Of a stretch of DNA of 64,000 nt, positions 38,662 to 48,800 are shown in pieces (position 1 is the stretch's first letter; each line of letters opens with the position of its first letter). Source of the stretch: Stenotrophomonas nematodicola (GTDB lineage Bacteria; Pseudomonadota; Gammaproteobacteria; Xanthomonadales; Xanthomonadaceae); assembly GCF_009467805.1 (NCBI RefSeq), contig NZ_WIAY01000010.1, positions 1 through 64,000 of the forward strand. The letters run 5' to 3'. Under the pieces are notes generated by a model. That model made no database searches and was not told the DNA's origin. It worked only from the letters and a program-made list of their open reading frames with translations. The translations under genes and the position numbers were made by a program.

Positions 38662-39459
38662 ATGGTGCCCATGACGGCTTCCGAAGATGATCTGGTGCAG
38701 TTGTCCAACGTGCGGATCGACCGCGGCGGGCGCACGATCCTGCGCGACGTCTCGATGTCCGTACCCCGTGGCAGCATCACCGCCGTGCTTGGCCCGTCCG
38801 GCAGCGGCAAGTCCACCCTGCTGGCCGCGCTGACCGGTGAGCTGCGTCCGGTGGCCGGCAGCGTCACGCTGTTCGGCAAGCCGATCCCCACCGGCAGCAG
38901 CGCGCTGCGCGAGATGCGCCGCAGCGTCGGCGTGCTGCTGCAGGGCAATGGCCTGCTCACCGACCTGACCGTGGCCGAAAACGTCGCGCTGCCGCTGCGC
39001 ACCCATACCCGCCTGCCGACGCCGGTGCTGCGCCGCCTGGTGCAGATGAAGCTGCACGCGGTGGGCCTGCTGGCCGCCGCCGATGCCTGGCCGCGCGAGC
39101 TGTCCGGCGGCATGGCGCGCCGCGTCGCGCTGGCCCGCGCGCTGGCTCTGGATCCGCCGCTGATGATCTACGACGAGCCGCTGACCGGGCTGGACCCGAT
39201 CGCCAGCGGGGTGATCATGAGCCTGATCCAGCGCCTCAACCACAGCCTGGGGCTGACCAGCATCATTGTCAGCCACCATGTGCACGAGACCCTGCCGATC
39301 TGCGATCAGGTGATCGCGATCGCCAACGGTGGGATCGTGTTCCAGGGCAGCCCGGCCGATCTGGAATCCAGCCAGGACCCGCTGCTGCGCCAGTTCCTGC
39401 ACGGCGAACCGGATGGCCCGATTCCATTCGATGCCGCACCGCGCGCGAGGGTTGCCTGA
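38662..39459 (+). CDS. mlaF: Phospholipid ABC transporter ATP-binding protein MlaF
   Basis: 265 residues with Walker A GPSGSGKSTLL, Q-loop VGVLLQGNGLLTDLTV, signature LSGGMARRVALARAL and Walker B LMIYDEPLTGLDPI. It powers the MlaFEDB complex, which moves phospholipids between the inner membrane and MlaC to maintain outer-membrane asymmetry. ATG 38662 and ATG 38671 are both possible. The stop overlaps the mlaE start (TGATG). First gene of mlaFEDCB-mlaA. Confidence 0.95.
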   Translation: MVPMTASEDDLVQLSNVRIDRGGRTILRDVSMSVPRGSITAVLGPSGSGKSTLLAALTGELRPVAGSVTLFGKPIPTGSSALREMRRSVGVLLQGNGLLTDLTVAENVALPLRTHTRLPTPVLRRLVQMKLHAVGLLAAADAWPRELSGGMARRVALARALALDPPLMIYDEPLTGLDPIASGVIMSLIQRLNHSLGLTSIIVSHHVHETLPICDQVIAIANGGIVFQGSPADLESSQDPLLRQFLHGEPDGPIPFDAAPRARVA

Positions 39460-40208
39460 TGCCGTTCGTTGAAGCCACCCGTTCGCTCGGCCGCGCCGGC
39501 CTGTTCTCCCTGACGGTACTGCGCGGCTCGGTGCCGACCGCCGATTTCCTCGCCGAACTGACCCGCGAGATCTACAAGATCGGTGCGCGTTCGCTGCCGA
39601 TCATCGCCGTGGGCGGCGCCTTCGTCGGGCTGGTGCTGACCCTGCAGGGCTATCGCACACTGACCACCTTCGGTGCCGCCGATGCGCTGTCCACGCTGCT
39701 CGGCCTGTCGCTGTACCGCGAGCTGGCCCCGGTGCTGACCGCGCTGCTGTTCATCGGCCGCGCGGGCAGTTCCATCGCCGCCGAGCTGGGCCTGATGCGT
39801 GCCACCGACCAGATCAAGGCGCTGGAGCTGATGGCCATCGATCCGATTGCCAAGGCGGTGGCGCCGCGCTTCTGGGCCGCGGTGCTGACCGTGCCGCTGC
39901 TGACCGGCATTTTCTGTTCGCTGGCGATCAGCGCCAGCTACTTCGAGGCCGTGCACGTGCTCGGGCTGGACAACGGCGTGTTCTGGTCGGCGCTGAGCAA
40001 CAGCGTGGATTTCTGGGACGACTTCGGCGTGGCGATGCTCAAGTCGGCGATCTTCGGCGGCACGGCGGCGCTGGTGGCCTCGTACGTGGGGTTCAACGCC
40101 GAGCCCACCATCGAAGGTACTTCGGTGGCCACCACGCGTGCGGTGGTCAACGCCTCGCTGCTGGTGCTGATGTTCAACTTCGTGCTGTCGGCAATGATGT
40201 TCCAGTAG
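39459..40208 (+). CDS. mlaE: Phospholipid ABC transporter permease MlaE
   Basis: 249 residues of the MlaE permease family, with about five membrane segments. Signatures: PIIAVGGAFVGLVLTLQGY, ELAPVLTALLFIGRAGSSIA and AELGLMRATDQIKALELMAI, where the protein contacts MlaF. The start overlaps the mlaF stop by one base. The 101-bp gap before mlaD is the only sizable break in the operon and contains a hairpin. Confidence 0.95.
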   Translation: MPFVEATRSLGRAGLFSLTVLRGSVPTADFLAELTREIYKIGARSLPIIAVGGAFVGLVLTLQGYRTLTTFGAADALSTLLGLSLYRELAPVLTALLFIGRAGSSIAAELGLMRATDQIKALELMAIDPIAKAVAPRFWAAVLTVPLLTGIFCSLAISASYFEAVHVLGLDNGVFWSALSNSVDFWDDFGVAMLKSAIFGGTAALVASYVGFNAEPTIEGTSVATTRAVVNASLLVLMFNFVLSAMMFQ

Positions 40209-40215
40209 ATACCCA

Positions 40216-40237
40216 CCGGCCATTGAACCGGCCGGTA
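40216..40237 (+). repeat. Intra-operon hairpin between mlaE and mlaD
   Basis: ACCGGCC (40216-40222) pairs with GGCCGGT (40231-40237) over an 8-nt loop, 8 bp after the mlaE stop. There is no T-tract. It might tune relative expression or mark an mRNA processing site. Confidence 0.35.
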
Positions 40238-40309
40238 CTGCTTCACGCATGCAGATCCTCCCGCCCGGCGAGCTGTCCGGGCACCTGACAAAGAACAGTG
40301 AGACACGAC

Positions 40310-40837
40310 ATGGCCATCCGCGGTCCCAGACTCGAATTTTCCGTCGGCGCGTTCCTGCTGCTGGCGCTGGCCTCGCTGCTGGTGCTGGCCGTGGCGTCCA
40401 CCAACCAGCGGTGGGAGCTGGGCAGCAGCGGCTACGAACTGAAGGCGCGCTTCACCCAGATCGGCCAGCTGCGCAAACAGGCGCCGGTCAAGATCGGCGG
40501 CGTCACCGTCGGCCAGGTCGCGCAGATCGAGCTGGATCCGACCAAGTTCGATTCGATCGTCACCCTGACGCTGGACGGCAAGTTCAAGGACCTGCCGGCC
40601 GACACCTCCGCCGGCATATTCACCAGCGGTTTGCTGGGCGAGAGCTATATCGGTCTGCAGCCGGGCGGCGATCCGGACGTGCTCAAGTCCGGCGATGAGA
40701 TCGTCTTCACCCAGCCGGCGGTAGACCTGCTGCAACTGGTCGGCAAATACATGTTCAGTGGCCCGGGCAACGCCGGCGGCGCTGATTCCCACGAGGGCAA
40801 TGGCGCACAGGCGCCTGCAAAGGAACCGCAACCATGA
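40310..40837 (+). CDS. mlaD: MlaD, MCE-domain subunit of the Mla transporter
   Basis: 175 residues: an N-terminal membrane anchor (VGAFLLLALASLLVLAVAS), then a single MCE domain (YELKARFTQIGQLRKQAPVK, IGGVTVGQVAQIEL) and LLGESYIGLQPGG, then a short tail. MCE domains form a hexameric ring handing lipid between MlaC and MlaE. ATG 40310 is preferred; GTG 40298 would add four residues. The stop overlaps mlaC as ATGA. Confidence 0.93.
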   Translation: MAIRGPRLEFSVGAFLLLALASLLVLAVASTNQRWELGSSGYELKARFTQIGQLRKQAPVKIGGVTVGQVAQIELDPTKFDSIVTLTLDGKFKDLPADTSAGIFTSGLLGESYIGLQPGGDPDVLKSGDEIVFTQPAVDLLQLVGKYMFSGPGNAGGADSHEGNGAQAPAKEPQP

Positions 40838-41496
40838 AAACCAGACTGATCCCCGCCCTGCTCGCCACGGCCCTGCTCGCCTCGCTGCCGTCGCTGTCGA
40901 TGGCCCAGGCCGCCCCGGCCGCCGCCGGCGCCCAGCAGGGCCAGGCCGGCAGCGCCGTACTCGACGCCAGCACCCGCATCCTGACCACGCTGCAGGCGCG
41001 CCGCACCGAGTTCCGCGGCAATCCGACCGCGCTGCGCGGTTTCATCAACAGCGAGCTGAACAAGACCTTCGACCGCGACTATGCCGCGCGCCTGGTCCTC
41101 GGCGTGCACGGCCGCGGCGCGTCCGATGCCGATGTGAAGCTGTTTGCCGACGCGATGGCCGACAACCTGATGCAGCGCTACGGCTCGGCCCTGCTGGAAA
41201 TCCAGGGCAAGCCGACGTTCCGCCTGAAGTCCGAGTCCCCGTTGCCCGGCAACCGGGGCGTGCGCGTGTCCACCGAGCTGATCCGCGCCGGCAGCGAGCC
41301 GACCCCGGTCGACTACCTGATGCGCAACGTGAGCGGCCAGTGGAAGATCTTCGACGTGATGATCGAGGGCATCTCCTACGTGCAGACGTTCAAGACCCAG
41401 TTCGACGCCCCGCTGCGCCAGAAGACCATCCAGCAGGTGGCTGCCGAACTGCGCAACGGCACCATGCAGGCCGGACAGGCGCCCCGTGGCAAGTAA
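40834..41496 (+). CDS. mlaC: MlaC, periplasmic phospholipid carrier
   Basis: 220 residues with a signal peptide ending ...LPSLSMAQA and an MlaC (Tol-Tol-Ttg2) domain: FDRDYAARLVLG, FRLKSESPLPGNRGVRVSTE, VDYLMRN, WKIFDVMIEGISYVQTFKTQF. It shuttles phospholipid across the periplasm between MlaA and MlaFEDB. The Ala/Gln-rich stretch after the signal peptide is probably a flexible leader. Confidence 0.94.
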   Translation: MKTRLIPALLATALLASLPSLSMAQAAPAAAGAQQGQAGSAVLDASTRILTTLQARRTEFRGNPTALRGFINSELNKTFDRDYAARLVLGVHGRGASDADVKLFADAMADNLMQRYGSALLEIQGKPTFRLKSESPLPGNRGVRVSTELIRAGSEPTPVDYLMRNVSGQWKIFDVMIEGISYVQTFKTQFDAPLRQKTIQQVAAELRNGTMQAGQAPRGK

Positions 41497-41797
41497 TGCG
41501 GCCAGCGCCCGTCGCGACGGCACCGCGCTGGTGTTCAGCGGGGTGCTCGACCGCGCGGCGGCAACGGCCCTGTGGCCGTCGCTGACCTCGCTCGACGGCG
41601 TGCTGCAGCTGGATCTGACCGCGGTGACGCGGGTCGACAGCGCCGGTGTGGCGCTGCTGGCCGAACTGGCCGCGCGTCTGCGCGACCGCGGCGGTGCGCC
41701 GACCATCGTCGGTTCGCCGGCCGGCTTCAACGAACTGTGTGCCGCCTACCGGCTGGCGCCCACCCTGGATTTCAATGCCCCTTCTGCGGCGAGCTGA
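41486..41797 (+). CDS. mlaB: MlaB, STAS-domain subunit
   Basis: 103 residues with the STAS fold: LDLTAVTRVDSAGVALLAEL is the conserved loop that contacts MlaF and supports its ATPase activity in other species. The start is GTG 41486, overlapping the mlaC stop by 11 bp. Short and somewhat diverged, but operon position makes the assignment safe. Confidence 0.88.
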   Translation: MASNAASARRDGTALVFSGVLDRAAATALWPSLTSLDGVLQLDLTAVTRVDSAGVALLAELAARLRDRGGAPTIVGSPAGFNELCAAYRLAPTLDFNAPSAAS

Positions 41798-41798
41798 C

Positions 41799-42815
41799 AT
41801 GAACGTCCTACGCACCCTTCCCCTCCTTGTGCTCGCCACGGCGCTGACCGCGTGTGCCGGCAAGCCCGCGCGCGACAGTGCGCCGACCAGCGTGCCGGTG
41901 ACACCGACCGCCGCCGATGCAGCGCTCGACGCACCCGCCGACGCCCTGCCGCAATCCGAAGTGCCGGCGCCGGTGCCGGCCGATGCCGTCGGGGATCCGG
42001 CGCAGTCCGGAGCCGACGGCACGTCGCCGGCCAGCGCGGGCGGCACGGCCCCGACCGATGCCGAAGACGACTTCGCCGCGCTGTACGGCGGCCCGGCGCC
42101 GAGCGCCGATGGCACCTTGGCGGCCAGCGCGCCGTACGATCCGTGGGAACCGTTCAACCGCCGCGTGCACAGCTTCAACAACGTGGTCGACCGCGCGGTC
42201 GCCCGTCCGCTGGCCACGGCCTACACCAAGGTGGTGCCGCGCTTCGCCCGTACCGGCGTGACCAACTTCTTCAGCAACCTGCGTGCACCGGTCACCATGA
42301 CCAACCAGCTGCTGCAGGGGCGCGCGGACGATGCGTGGGACACCCTGGGCCGCTTCCTGATGAACACCACGCTGGGTATCGGTGGCCTGTTCGATCCGGC
42401 CAGCAAAGCGCTGGTGCCACGTCGCAGCGAAGACTTCGGCCAGACCCTGGGTGCCTGGGGCTGGCGCCGGTCGCGCTACGTGGAGCTGCCCTTCTTCGGG
42501 CCGCGTACCGTGCGCGATGTGTTCGGCCTGGCCGGCGACATCCCGCTCTCGCCGATCCGTACGATCGAAGAGGACAAGGTCCGCATCGGCCTGCAGGGTC
42601 TGCAGCTGGTGGACATGCGCTCGCAGCTGATGGCGCTGGACGACATCCGCGACAACGCGGTGGACGAGTACGCCCTGACCCGGGATGCCTGGCTGCAGCG
42701 CCGCAACTACCAGATCGAGAACGACCTGCGCGGCAAGCACGCGCGCGGCAAGGATGCCGACGACACCTCCCCGATCCCGGTCGATGCGATGCCGATGCCG
42801 GACTGGAGCAACTGA
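41799..42815 (+). CDS. mlaA: MlaA (VacJ), outer-membrane lipoprotein
   Basis: 338 residues. A lipoprotein signal ends LTACAG (Cys19). The MlaA domain begins near residue 108 with YDPWEPFNRRVHSFNNVVDR and contains TNFFSNLRAP, RFLMNTTLGIGGLFDPAS and GLAGDIPLSPIRTIEEDK. It removes mislocalised phospholipid from the outer leaflet. The ~85-residue Ala/Pro/Asp-rich linker between lipid anchor and domain is long for the family. In E. coli mlaA is encoded elsewhere; here it closes the operon, giving a complete Mla pathway. Confidence 0.93.
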   Translation: MNVLRTLPLLVLATALTACAGKPARDSAPTSVPVTPTAADAALDAPADALPQSEVPAPVPADAVGDPAQSGADGTSPASAGGTAPTDAEDDFAALYGGPAPSADGTLAASAPYDPWEPFNRRVHSFNNVVDRAVARPLATAYTKVVPRFARTGVTNFFSNLRAPVTMTNQLLQGRADDAWDTLGRFLMNTTLGIGGLFDPASKALVPRRSEDFGQTLGAWGWRRSRYVELPFFGPRTVRDVFGLAGDIPLSPIRTIEEDKVRIGLQGLQLVDMRSQLMALDDIRDNAVDEYALTRDAWLQRRNYQIENDLRGKHARGKDADDTSPIPVDAMPMPDWSN

Positions 42816-42822
42816 AGAAAGT

Positions 42823-42853
42823 AAAAAACCCCGCCTTGGCGGGGTTTTTTTTT
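42823..42853. terminator. Bidirectional intrinsic terminator between mlaA and the autotransporter gene
   Basis: A GC stem (CCCCGCC 42829-42835 with GGCGGGG 42838-42844) is flanked by A-tract on the left (42823-42828) and a run of nine T on the right. It therefore works as a rho-independent terminator in both orientations, serving mlaA rightward and the large autotransporter leftward (stop at 42861). Confidence 0.92.
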
Positions 42854-42860
42854 GTACTCC

Positions 42861-45800
42861 TTACAGCTCCTTGTCCAGGCTGATCTGCACGCCGTGGTCG
42901 CGGTCGTTGCCACTGCCCACCAACCCGCGGTAGTCCACGCGCAGACCCCAGGTGCGGCCGACGTCGAACATCACCCCGGCACCCAGCATCCAGCGGCTGC
43001 GGTCGAACCCGTCCAGCGGGGTGCGGTAGAACGGCACGTCGACCAGATCGGCGTACTGCAGGGTGGCCAGGCCACTGCCGCTGAAGTCGTGCTGGTATTC
43101 CACGCGCAGCTGCGGTGTCCATGCACCCCATGTGGCGGTCTGGCGCATTTCCACGCGCAGGCCGGCATTGCCGGTGGTGGCGTCCACGTCCTGGTCGCCG
43201 TAGCGCAGCGCGAACAGGTCGTTGCCCTGCTCCACGTAGCGGTCCAGCGAGCCCTGCGATGCATCCAGGCGGGCGTACGGGGTGAACTGCCAGTTGCCAC
43301 GGGCCAGATCGGCACCGAAGGCGAGCGAACCGAACCACTGGCTGCCGTTGCGACGTGCATGCACGAAGCCGCCGTCGCCGGTCACGTAGCGGCGCAGGCT
43401 GTAGTCCAGCAGCTGGTGGCCCAGCAGGGCGTCCACGAACAGGCTGCGGCCCGGGCTGTAGCTGGCGTACACCGCCATGCTGTAGGCCTGGCCATCGCTG
43501 CGGCTGCCGCTTTCGCCGACGTCGCTGCGATCGCGGCCGTAGCCGAGCCCGGCGCCGACGGCGAAGGCTTCGCTGATCCGCAGGTCGCTACCGACGGTGA
43601 CGCCATCGGTCTCGAAGTCGGTACCGGCACGCTGGCCGCCCTCGCTGCGGCCGGAGCGCAGGGTGCCGCCTACCCACAGCCCCAACGGAGCCTGCGAGCC
43701 GGTATCGACGCGGGATGCCGGCTGCTCCAGCCCGGTCTCGCGGTCGAACGGCTGGCGGCGCTGCGCGTCGCAGTCCGGCCCCGGCACGTTGCCCACCATC
43801 GGCTCGCAGCGGCGCGGTGCGTAGGACAGGCTCAGACTGTTGCTGAACCCGTTGCTGCCGCTGGCGCCGTGCAGGCGTTGCATGCGCTGCTGGAAGTTCT
43901 CGATCTGCGAGTGCGCAAACCGGCGTGCCGCATCGCGCTGGGCCGTCAGCAGACCCCGCACTTCCGGATCGCGGGTCGGATCGGGACGCTGGGCGATCTG
44001 CACAACGTAGTTCTGGCTGCCGGTGAAGCCCAGCGCATCGGTGGCGGTGACGGTGAACGCGAACGCGCCCGCTGCGGTCGGCGTGCCTGCCAGCAGTCCG
44101 GCAGCCTCCAGCGTCATCCCTTCCGGCAACGCACCGGCACTCACCGCATAGCGGTACGGTGCGGTACCCCCGGTGGCGGTCAGGCCCTGCTCGTAACGGT
44201 TGCCGAACAGCCCGGCCGGCAGCGAGGCCGGGGTGAGCACGAGCGCCGGTGCCGACACGCTCAGCGTGTAGGCCTGGGTGAGCGAGCCGGCACCGCCGGC
44301 GGTGGCGTCGGTGACGGTCACGCTGAAGGCGAAGCTGCCCGCCACGCTCGGTGTGCCGGCGACCCGGCCAGTGGCCGCGTCGAGCACCAGGCCCGTCGGC
44401 AGTGCACCGGTGGCGAGCGTGTAGCGGTAAGGCGCGAGCCCGCCCTGGGTGGTGAAGGCCAGCGTGTAGCTGCTGCCGGCGGTGGACGCCGGCAGCGCGC
44501 CCGCAACCGGACTCAACGACAGGGCAGGCGCGGCCACGGTCAGCGTGTAGACCTGTACCAGGCTGGCCGGGGTGCCACCGGTGCTGTCGGTGACCGTGGC
44601 GGTCAGCGCGAAGCTGCCCGACTGGGTCGGTGTACCGGACAGCGTACCGGTACCGGCATCGAACGACAGGCCGGCCGGCAGGGCGCCGGACAGCACCACG
44701 CGGTACGGCGCGATGCCGCCCGTGGCAGAGAACACCTGCTGGTAGGGCGTGCCTGCCGTGGCAGCCGCCAGTGCCGCCGGCGTCGCCACCAGCACCGGGC
44801 TGGCCACCACCAGGCTGTAGGGCTGGGTGAGGCTGGCCGGGGTGCCGCCCGTGCTGTCGGTGATGGTGACCGTCAGCGCGAACGTCCCCGACTGGGTCGG
44901 CGTGCCGGACAGCGTGCCGGTGCCGGCATCAAACGACAGGCCGGCCGGCAGCGCACCGGAGAGCGCCACGTGGTACGGCGCGATGCCGCCGGTGGCAGTG
45001 AATGCCTGCTGGTAGACGCTGCCGGCGGTGCCGCCCGGCAGGGCCGTCAGCGGGGTCGCCAGCACCGGGCTGGCCACGACCAGGCTGTAGGGCTGGGTGA
45101 CGCTGGCCGGGGTGCCGCCGGTACTGTCGGTGATCGTCACCGTCAGGGCGAAGGTGCCCGACTGCAGCGGCGTGCCCGACACCATGCCGGTAGCGGCATC
45201 GAAGCTGACGCCGGTCGGCAGCGTGCCGCTCAATGCCACCTGGTAGGGCGCGATGCCACCGGTCGCGGTGATCGCCTGCTGGTATGGGGTTCCCGCGGTG
45301 CCACCGGCGAGCGCCGACGGCGTGGCCACCAGCACCGGGCTGGCCACCACCAGACTGTAGGCCTGGGTGGTGCTGGCCGGGGTGCCGCCGGTGCTGTCGG
45401 TGATCGTCGCCGTCAGGGCAAAGGTGCCCGACTGCAGCGGCGTGCCCGACAGCGTGCCGGTGGCCGCATCGAAGGTGACGCCGGTCGGCAGCATGCCGCT
45501 CAGCGTGACCTGGTACGGCGCGATGCCGCCGGTGGCCGTGATCGCCTGCTGGTAGGCACTGCCGGCGGTACCGGCCGGCAACGCGGCCGGGGTGGCCGAC
45601 AACGTCGGACTGGCCACCACCAGGGTGTAGCCCTGGGCAACACTGGCTGGCGTACCGCTGGTGCTGTCGGTGACGGTCGCGGTGAGCGCGAAGCTGCCCG
45701 ACTGGGTCGGCGTGCCGGACAACGTGCCGGTGGCGGCGTTGAAGCTGAGGCCGGCCGGCAATGTGCCGCTCAGCGCCACCTGGTACGGCGCGATGCCGCC

Positions 45801-48800
45801 GGTGGCCGTGATCGTCTGCTGGTAGGCGCTGCCGGCGGTGCCGGCGGGGAGCGCGACGGGCGTGGCCGACAGGGTCGGGCTGGCCACCACCAGGGTATAG
45901 CTCTGCACCAGGCTGGCCGGGGTGCCGGCCGTGCTGTCGGTGAGGGTGGCCGTGAGCGCGAAGCTGCCCGACTGGGTCGGCGTGCCGGACAGGGTGCCGG
46001 TGGCGGCGTTGAAGCTGAGGCCGGCCGGCAGCGTGCCGCTCAGCGCCACCTGGTACGGCGCGATGCCGCCGGTGGCCGCGATCGTCTGCTGGTAGGCGCT
46101 GCCGGCGGTGCCGGCAGGCAGGACGGCCGGCGTGGCCGACAGCACCGGGCTGCCCACCACCAGGGTGAAGGTGCCGTCCACGGTGAACGGGCCCGCGCCG
46201 GTGCTGCTGTCCGTGGCGCTGGGCACCAGGGAGAAGCTGCCCGAGCGGGTCGGTGTGCCGCTGACGGTCACGCTGTTGGCGCTGGTGGCGGTGATCGACA
46301 GGCCATCCGGCAGGTTGGCCACCTGGTGGCTGCCATACGGCAACGCGCCACCGGTCCAGGTGAACGTCTGGCTGTACGGCGTGCCGGCCTCGGCAGCCAG
46401 ACTGCCGCTGGCAGTGACGGAGATGACGGGGTTGCCCACCGTGATGTCGACGGTACCCGGCGTGGAGGTGCCGCCCGGGCCGGTGGCCGTGTAGGTGAAG
46501 CTGTCCGGGCCGGCGTAACCGGTCGTCGGCTGGTAGGAGATCACGCCGGCATTGATGATCACCGCCGTGCCGTGCAACGGGGCCGTGGCCACCGTCACCG
46601 TGGTGGCCGCACCACCGGACAGCGCCAGGTTCACCGGGATGGCCGGGGCGTTGTAGCTGGTCAGCAGCGTGACGTTGCCCGCAAGCGGCACCGGTTCTGC
46701 CACGGTCAGCGTGAGGGTCTCGCTGACGCGGTACGGTGCACCAAGCCCGAGCGTGCTGTCCTGCGCGCTGACGGTGAAGGTATGGCTGCCCGCCAGGGTC
46801 GGCGTGCCGCTGAGCACACCGGTCGGGCTCAGGCTCAGTCCCGGCGGCAGCACGCCGATGGCGTTGAAGGTGTACGGCCCGTTGCCGCCATCGACGGGGC
46901 CGCGGTCGCTGGTGAACGACTGGCCTCGGATCGCCTGCGGCAGGGCGGCGCCCGGCAGCGTCAACGTGGGCGCGGCGACGAGCAGCGTGTAGGGCTGCAT
47001 GCTGGAATTCGGTACCGCGCTGTTGTCGGTGGCACGTACCTGGAATGCGTAGCTGCCCACGGTGGTGGGCGTGCCGCTGAGGGCCCCCGAAGCGGTGTTG
47101 AGATTGATGCCGGGCGGCAGGCTGCCGGCGATGATGGCGTAGGAGTACGGCGCGGTACCCCCGCTGGCCGAGACCGCCTGCGCGTAGGGAACGCCCGCCG
47201 TCGGCATCGGCAGGCTGCCGGGCGAGAGCACCACCGGCTGGTCGTCGTTGAGGATGGTCACCACGGCCGACGCGTCGCCAAGGACGGCGTTGACCGGATT
47301 GCTCAGGTTCACCTGGAAGGTCTCATCCAGCTCCACGGTGGTATCGCCGTGGATCTGGACACTGATCGACATCGTGGTGGTCCCGGCCGGGAAGACCAGG
47401 ATGCCGCTCACGGCCGTGTAGTCGCTGGACGCCGTGGCGGTTCCGTCGGCGGAGGCGTACTGGACCGCGACCGGCCGCGAGCTGGGAGCCGACAACGTAA
47501 CGGTCAGCAGTGCGGGGGTGGAGCCGCTGTTGCCTTCGTTGAGGGCGAGATCGGCGATGGACACCGTCGGCAGCGGATCGTCGTTGACGATCGTGCCCAC
47601 GCCCTGCGCATCGGCGACGGTCGCGCCCACGACGTTGCTCACATTCACCGTGAAGCTCTCGTTGAGCTCATAGAGCGTGTCGCCGTTGACCTGCACGGCG
47701 AAGGTGTAGCTCTGGGCGCCGGCCGGAATGGTCTGGCCGACCAGGCTGCGCGCCACGTAGTCCGAGCCGGCCGTGGCGGTGCCATCGGCGGTGGCGATGT
47801 CGAACGTCACCCCGCCCGGGCCTGCGGGTACGTCCAGCGACACAGTGAAGATGAAGGCGCTGGCCCCGCTGTCTCCTTCCGTGGCGGTGACGTCGTTGAC
47901 GCGCAGCACCGGCAGGTCGTCATCGCGGATGGTGCCGGTGGCGCTGCCCGGCGTGCCGATCGTGTAACCGGCGCTCGGCAGCAGAGTGACCACGACGGTC
48001 TTGTTGGATTCCGCCACGCTGTCGGCGATGGGGAACAACGTGAGCGTGCCGGTGGTGCTGCCGGCGGCGATCGCCACCGCTGCCACGACACCGGTGTAGT
48101 CCACGCCGAACGTACCCGTGCCGCCCACCGAAATCGGCACCGTGAGGGGAACCGGATTGGGGCGGTCCAGGGTGACGGTGTAGACCAGCGGCGTGCCGCT
48201 GTCTTCATCCACCGAGGCGGGCGAGACGGCGATGCTCGCAACGGGCAGGTCGTCGTTGAGGATGGTCCCGGTCGCGGACGCCGGCGCGCCCACGGTGTAG
48301 CCGGCACCGGCCGCCACGGTCACGATCACCGTTTCATTGGCCTCCACTGCGGTATCGGCCACCGGAGTGATGCTGACCGTGGCACTGGTGGCGTTGGCCG
48401 GAATGACCACGCTCGGTACCGCACCGGTGTAGTCACCGCTGGTCGCCGTGCCGGAGGTGGCCAGAGTCACCGTGGTCGGCGTGGGCAGGCTGGCGCTGCG
48501 CGTGACGGTGTAGACCAGCGGCAGGCCGCTGTCCTCGAGCACGCTGGACGGTGCCACGGCGATGCTGACCGACGGCGCCGAACTGACCGTCAAGGTGAAG
48601 CTCTCCAGTTCGTAGTAAGGCGCGGCACCGGCACTGCTGTCGGTGACCCGGAAGGTCACGGGGTATCCCTGTACGGCACCGGTCGGCGTGCCGGACAGCA
48701 CGCCGCCGGCCAGCGAAATGCCGGTGGGCAGGGAACCGCTTTCCAGCGCGATGATGTACGGCGCCACGCCGCCCTGGCCGCCCAGCGTCAGCGAGAACGG

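Noticed and set aside
31244..39459. Very long plus-strand frames opposite recB and recC, one running into mlaF
   Set aside because: Same antisense effect. recB and recC show full family motifs, and only the last 798 bases of the second frame (mlaF) are genuine.
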